The position numbers and the translations under genes are program-made. From NCBI GenBank assembly GCA_003569165.1, contig BGOI01000009.1:1-64000 (forward strand): a DNA stretch of 64,000 nt, written 5' to 3'. The DNA is from Opitutia bacterium (GTDB lineage Bacteria; Verrucomicrobiota; Verrucomicrobiia; Opitutales; UBA953). Under the pieces are notes generated by a model. It saw nothing but the letters and a program-made list of their open reading frames with translations. It searched no databases and was not told the origin of the DNA. Position 1 is the stretch's first letter, and every line of letters begins with the position of its first letter. Shown here piece by piece: positions 59,701-64,000 of the stretch.

Positions 59701-62700
59701 GCGCTGGGACGACCAAGGCGCTCTCGACCTCAACGGCGGTACGTTCCGTTTCAACGGTGTCACCGGCAACCAGTCGGCCGAGACCATCGGCAACGTGACC
59801 GCGCGCAAAGGGTCCGTGCTGCAGGTGGTCCGCACCGGCTCGGGCAGCGCCACCTTGAACCTCGGCGCCCTTGCCCGCGCCGACCGCGGCGTGCTGACGA
59901 TCCTCACCAGCGGCGCCGGCACGCTCGGTATCCCCGGCACGACGACCACCAATTTCTTCGACCGGGTGACGACCACTTCGTCCATGACCTTGGCCGGAAG
60001 CACCTTGAACGGCGCCGGCGTGGTCAACGGCGGCCTGGCTCCGGCCTGGATCGTCGACGCCAGCTCGCATAGCTTCGTCGGTTACAATCCCGGGAATGGC
60101 GCTTTCGGGACGGACACCGGATTCCAGACGCTTTTCAGCTCGGGCGCGCCGACCGCAGGCACGATCGAATACAGCCGCCGGGTGACCGTGGGTACGGCGG
60201 GAAGCTTCACCGCGGACGGCCTGAGCACGGAATTCGCCGGAGGTTCCGCCGTCGTCGACGTCGTCAACGGCGCGGGCGCCCAGACTCTCACCGGCAATCC
60301 CAGCGTCTACGCCCTGCGCACGGCCCACAGCATCAACGCCGGCACGGCGGCCAGAACCCTCACGATCGCCGGCGGCGGCCTCATCTTCGCCACGAGCAGC
60401 ACCGGCATCATGAGCGACGGCACCTTGACCGGGCCGCAGGCCTCGGTTCCGGCGATGACGGTGGATTTCGGATCCGAAGCCTTCGTGTATTCGGCCAGCG
60501 GCCAGACCGGAACGATCAACGCGCGGCTGGCCGCCTCGGCGGGTCTGACCAAGTTCGGCCTCGGCGACCTGCTCATCCGCTCCGGTGGCAACACCGGGCT
60601 GACGGGCCCCGTCTACGTCCACCAAGGCACGCTGACGATCCGTACGGGCATCGCCGCCGGCACGGATGCGCAAGTGCTCAACGGTCAGGACGTGTATCTG
60701 ACCGGCAACAACGCCACCCTCGTCCTTGACGGTGGCGTCTCGAACAACGCCGGTACCTACGCGGCCCTCGCCGTCGACAGCCGCGCATCGACGAGTTCGG
60801 GCAGTAACATCATCGTGCAGGGCGACGCGACCCTGCAGACCTTCAACGTCGGTGCCGGCGCCACGCAGATCCGCCAGTCGGTCGGTAATCTCACCTTCCA
60901 GAATTCCGGTCCTGCGCTCGGCGCCGACGGCACGATCACCCTCCGCCTGGGCCATGGGGTCGATGTGCTAGGCACCACCACCCTCATCCCCGGAGCGGTG
61001 TTCTTGGTCGGTGATACCGGTTCCCGCACGCAGGCCGGCCCGACCCTCTTCGGTCCGGTCACCGGATCCGGTATGCTCGAGAAGTACGGCAATAACGGGA
61101 CTTTCATGGTGCTGGCCAGCGGCTCCAGCGATTATTCAGGCGGAACGTTGGTTCATGGAACCACCCAAGGCAACACTCCCAACATGCTCGCCTCCAGCGC
61201 GCGCTCGGGAACGCCTTTCGGTGCCGGAGCCGTCACCGTCCGGCCGGGCGGAGGATTGCGTATCCAGGAGAATTCCAACATCGCCGCCAATGCCGTCACG
61301 CTCAACAGCGACGGGATCGCCCTTGCCGGCATCTCCTTGGGCTACAGCCGCGGAGCCCTCCCGACGTTCATCACTTCCGGTACGCCTTCGGCCGGCCAGG
61401 TCCTGATATCCACCTCCCACCCCCTGGGTCTGGAGGCTTTCATCGGCCTCGAAGCTTCTTCTTTCTATACGGCCATCGACCAAAGCGCCATCGGCGCCGG
61501 ACGCACTTTCCTCGGCAATACCACGCCCGGCGTTCCTTACGTCAACACGCCGTACTCGTTCGCCCACTCCTACCTCAATCAGGCTCTTCTCCCGGGCGCC
61601 GACAACACTTACCGTTTCGGCGGTGGCAGCGGCGATTTGCTTAACCTAGGCGGGGCCATCTTCGAGAACGTCCTGACGGGCAACGCCTCGGTCGAAGTCG
61701 GTTGGGGCATCGGCGGTCTCGGTGCCAACGGTGGCGCGACGGTCGGTCTCAACGGAACGGTCGGAGCCATGACGCGTCAGAACCTTTCGGGCCAGGTCAG
61801 GCTTAATCAAGGCGGTGCTTTCCAGCTGGGCAACAGCGGTGCGCTCGGGTCGGGCACCCTCGTGATGAACGGCGGAACGATCGCGTCCTACGCCAGCTAC
61901 CTCGTCACCAACCCCATCAGTCTCACCTCGGATTGGAATTCCACCTTCGGCGGCGGCCAGACCGTCTTCGCCGGCAACGTGGACATGTCGCCGGATGGCG
62001 TGGGCTCGACGCGCACCTTCAATACCGGCAGCGGCGGCGGCACCAGCCGTGTGGTCTTCGGAGGCGTTATTTCCGGCGCCGAAGGCAGCAACTTCGTCAA
62101 GTCCGGCAGCGGTGAAATCGTGCTCCTCGGCCTGAACACTTACCGAGGCACGACCTCCCAGACCGCCGGCAACGTCTGGTTCAGCCGTGACGTCCTGCCG
62201 GGCGTGGCGGGATCTTTCGGCATCAGCGACACCCCGATCCAGATCGGCGCCAACGGTTTTCTGCCCACCGGTCAGCTGACCATCGGCCGCGACCTCATCT
62301 TCACAGGCGACGCCTCTTTCCAGACACAGTCTTCCTGGAGGGTCTCGGTCACCGGCAACGTCCACGTCGCGTCCGGCACGCTCACCGTATCCGGTCTTCG
62401 CGGGGCCAGCGTCGGCCTCGGCGGCGTCATGGACCTGCAAGGCGCCGTGACCGGGGCCGGCGCCCTCAGCCTAGGCAAGGCCGATACGACCGCCGACCGC
62501 ACGGGCAACGTCCGGCTTTCTTCGCCCAACGCCAACGGCATCAGCGCCAATACCTATTCCGGAGGCACCACGCTATCTTACGGCCGAGTCCAGATCAACT
62601 CCGACGCTTACTTCACCGGCTCGGCCAGTAGTCCGACGATCATCAGCAGCCCCTTCGGGACGGGTTCGCTGACTTTCAGGAATATCAACGGCGGCGGCAT

Positions 62701-64000
62701 CAACATGCTGACCTTGGAGGCTTTCGGGGCTGACCGCACCGTGGTCAACCCGATGTCGGGCACGGCCTACACGATCGCGAATAGCAGCGCGTTCCTGTTC
62801 GCCGGTCGTTACAGCCTGAACTTGGCGAACAGCACCCAGTCCAACCAGCTCAGCACCGACGGGACGCTTCGCACCCGCACCATTCAGGCGAACAATACGA
62901 CGGGTATCACCACCATCGCCTGGGGCATCACCCAAGGCGGCACCAACGGATACAACATCGTCAAGACCGGTAGCGGCGTGCTCTCCCTGACCGGTACGAA
63001 CACCAGCGCCAATATTTCCGGCGGCGCGACGCCCAACGGAGACTACGGCACCTCGTTCTTCATCGACCAAGGGATCCTGCGCGTCGCTGCGGACACCTCC
63101 CTGGGCGCTACTGCGGTGACCAGCCTCACCGGTACCGCCCATAACTTCGGCACGAGCGGAACGACCTCTTATCCGGCCGACGTTCGCATCCGCTCGGCCA
63201 CCGCAAACTTCATCCCCACCCTTCAGATCGCCGCCGCAAGCTCGATCATCAGCGACCGATCCATCATCCTGACTGCGAACACGGGAGGCGGCGCGAACAT
63301 CGACACGATGTCTGGCGCTTCGCTGACCCTGCGCACCCAGACCCAGGGCGGCTTCACGCTGATCAAGACCGGCGCCGGTACGCTGAACTTGAATCCCGGT
63401 TCAGCCCCGTTCGGCGTGACCAGCTCACCCCATGGTGCGACCGCTAATGTCCACAATGTCCTCACAATCGGTGGTCTGGCGCAGAACAACTTCACGCTCA
63501 ACGGAGTGATCAACGGACGTGGCGTCGGAGGCGGCATCCTCGCGACCCAGAACGTCTCGGGCAATCCGTTGGTCGCGAACCAGGGCACGGTCAACGTCCA
63601 TGGCGGCACGCTGCTTCTCAACGGCGCCTCCGCGCAGACCCTCAACCTGGGCTCGACCAGCACTTTCAATTACGGCGGCGGCGCTTACGTCCAGATCAAT
63701 CCCGCCACCTCGCCCGTGGCGTTGACCGGCGTCACCACGATCGCGGCGACCGCGCTCGTCACGGTGACCAGCACGGCGAATCTCGTCGTCGGCATGCCGA
63801 TCGTCGGGGCCGGCTTCCCGGCCGGGGTCACCGTCGCTTCCATCAACTCGGGCAGCACTTTCACGCTGAACACCGGAACCGGCGTGACCGCGGTCTCCGC
63901 CTCCACGGCTTCAGGCGGCCTCGGCACGGGTGTCAGCACTTTGCAGGCCCAGACCTTCAACCGCTTGGCCAACAGCAACGGCACCATGGTGGTGACCTCG
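47715..64000 (+). CDS. Giant autotransporter-associated beta-strand repeat protein (incomplete, apparent frameshifts)
   Basis: More than 5,400 residues, running off the right edge. The N-terminus has a basic region and hydrophobic signal segment (SLMVAAALLGVGV) before ANLFWDTN, the usual start of Verrucomicrobia surface proteins of this kind. The rest is beta-helical and rich in Gly, Ala, Thr, Ser and Asn, with about 25 PATR-like motifs (for example near 49120, 49990, 51020, 53300, 56515, 58270, 62100 and 63360; pattern GxGTLxLxGxNTYTGGT, then NxGxL). Two larger block types alternate along it. Apparent lesions: one missing base near 55605, one missing near 56897 and one extra C near 57355; the frame after that is open to 64000. 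The export anchor (beta-barrel or PEP-CTERM) is outside the window. Confidence 0.85.

Noticed and set aside
59267-60955. Long minus-strand open frame inside the giant gene
   Set aside because: The plus-strand frame shows PATR motifs throughout; the antisense product is compositionally biased only.

Overview
The window looks like a chromosomal segment of a GC-rich Verrucomicrobiota bacterium, probably Opitutae-like. The signs are a giant protein built of autotransporter-associated beta-strand repeats, a secreted dehydrogenase/HEAT/cytochrome c protein of the PVC type, ThuA and Tat-exported Gfo/Idh/MocA proteins, and a complete MoxR/Bat operon beside caa3 oxidase and b558-type succinate dehydrogenase. 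No phage, transposase or CRISPR array is visible.

Layout. 1-2.6 kb (minus): gcvT, gcvH and thiH. 2.7-4.3 kb: a PEGA-domain lipoprotein with an expanded 120-bp tandem repeat. 4.4 kb: tRNA-Thr. 4.5-5.4 kb: folP (minus). 5.5-10.9 kb (plus): caa3-type cytochrome c oxidase ctaC-D-E-F and ctaG. 10.9-20.0 kb (minus): moxR, DUF58, a DUF4381-like gene, batA, batB, batC, batD, batE and an LptF/G-type permease. 20.1-21.7 kb: pyrG (minus). 22.0-25.5 kb: sdhCAB (plus). 25.7-28.8 kb (minus): CotH-like kinase, VTC-domain protein and DUF4956 membrane protein. 29.3-34.3 kb: GH20 hexosaminidase (minus), divergent from a 1,046-residue HEAT/cytochrome c protein (plus). 34.8-37.4 kb: metK-ahcY, the S-adenosylmethionine cycle. 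37.7 kb: a tRNA-Trp-like gene (minus). 38.2-47.0 kb: HEAT-like secreted protein, alpha/beta hydrolase, ThuA, Gfo/Idh/MocA, a membrane-anchored hypothetical protein, queA, a YhaM-like HD exonuclease and arsC. From 47.7 kb to the right edge: one giant surface-protein gene of more than 16 kb, not finished here.

The least ordinary feature is the intergenic DNA between 25.5 and 47.5 kb. Almost every gap there is a mosaic of a few short modules: a 56-58-bp paired-hairpin repeat (12 copies), arrays of exactly three or four degenerate heptamers, small GC palindromes, and GCGCG hairpins that directly follow stop codons. The modules recur in different orders and orientations, their stems show compensatory changes, and in several genes the repeat edge supplies the stop codon. 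They were not seen in the first 25 kb or inside the giant gene.

A second general feature is at least fourteen apparent single-base indels. They lie in thiH, gcvH, gcvT, batA, batB, the DUF4381-like gene, pyrG and the giant gene, many in short homopolymer or GC runs. Because pyrG and a whole Bat operon are hit while the protein sequence stays conserved on both sides, I treat them as probable assembly errors and give joined coordinates.
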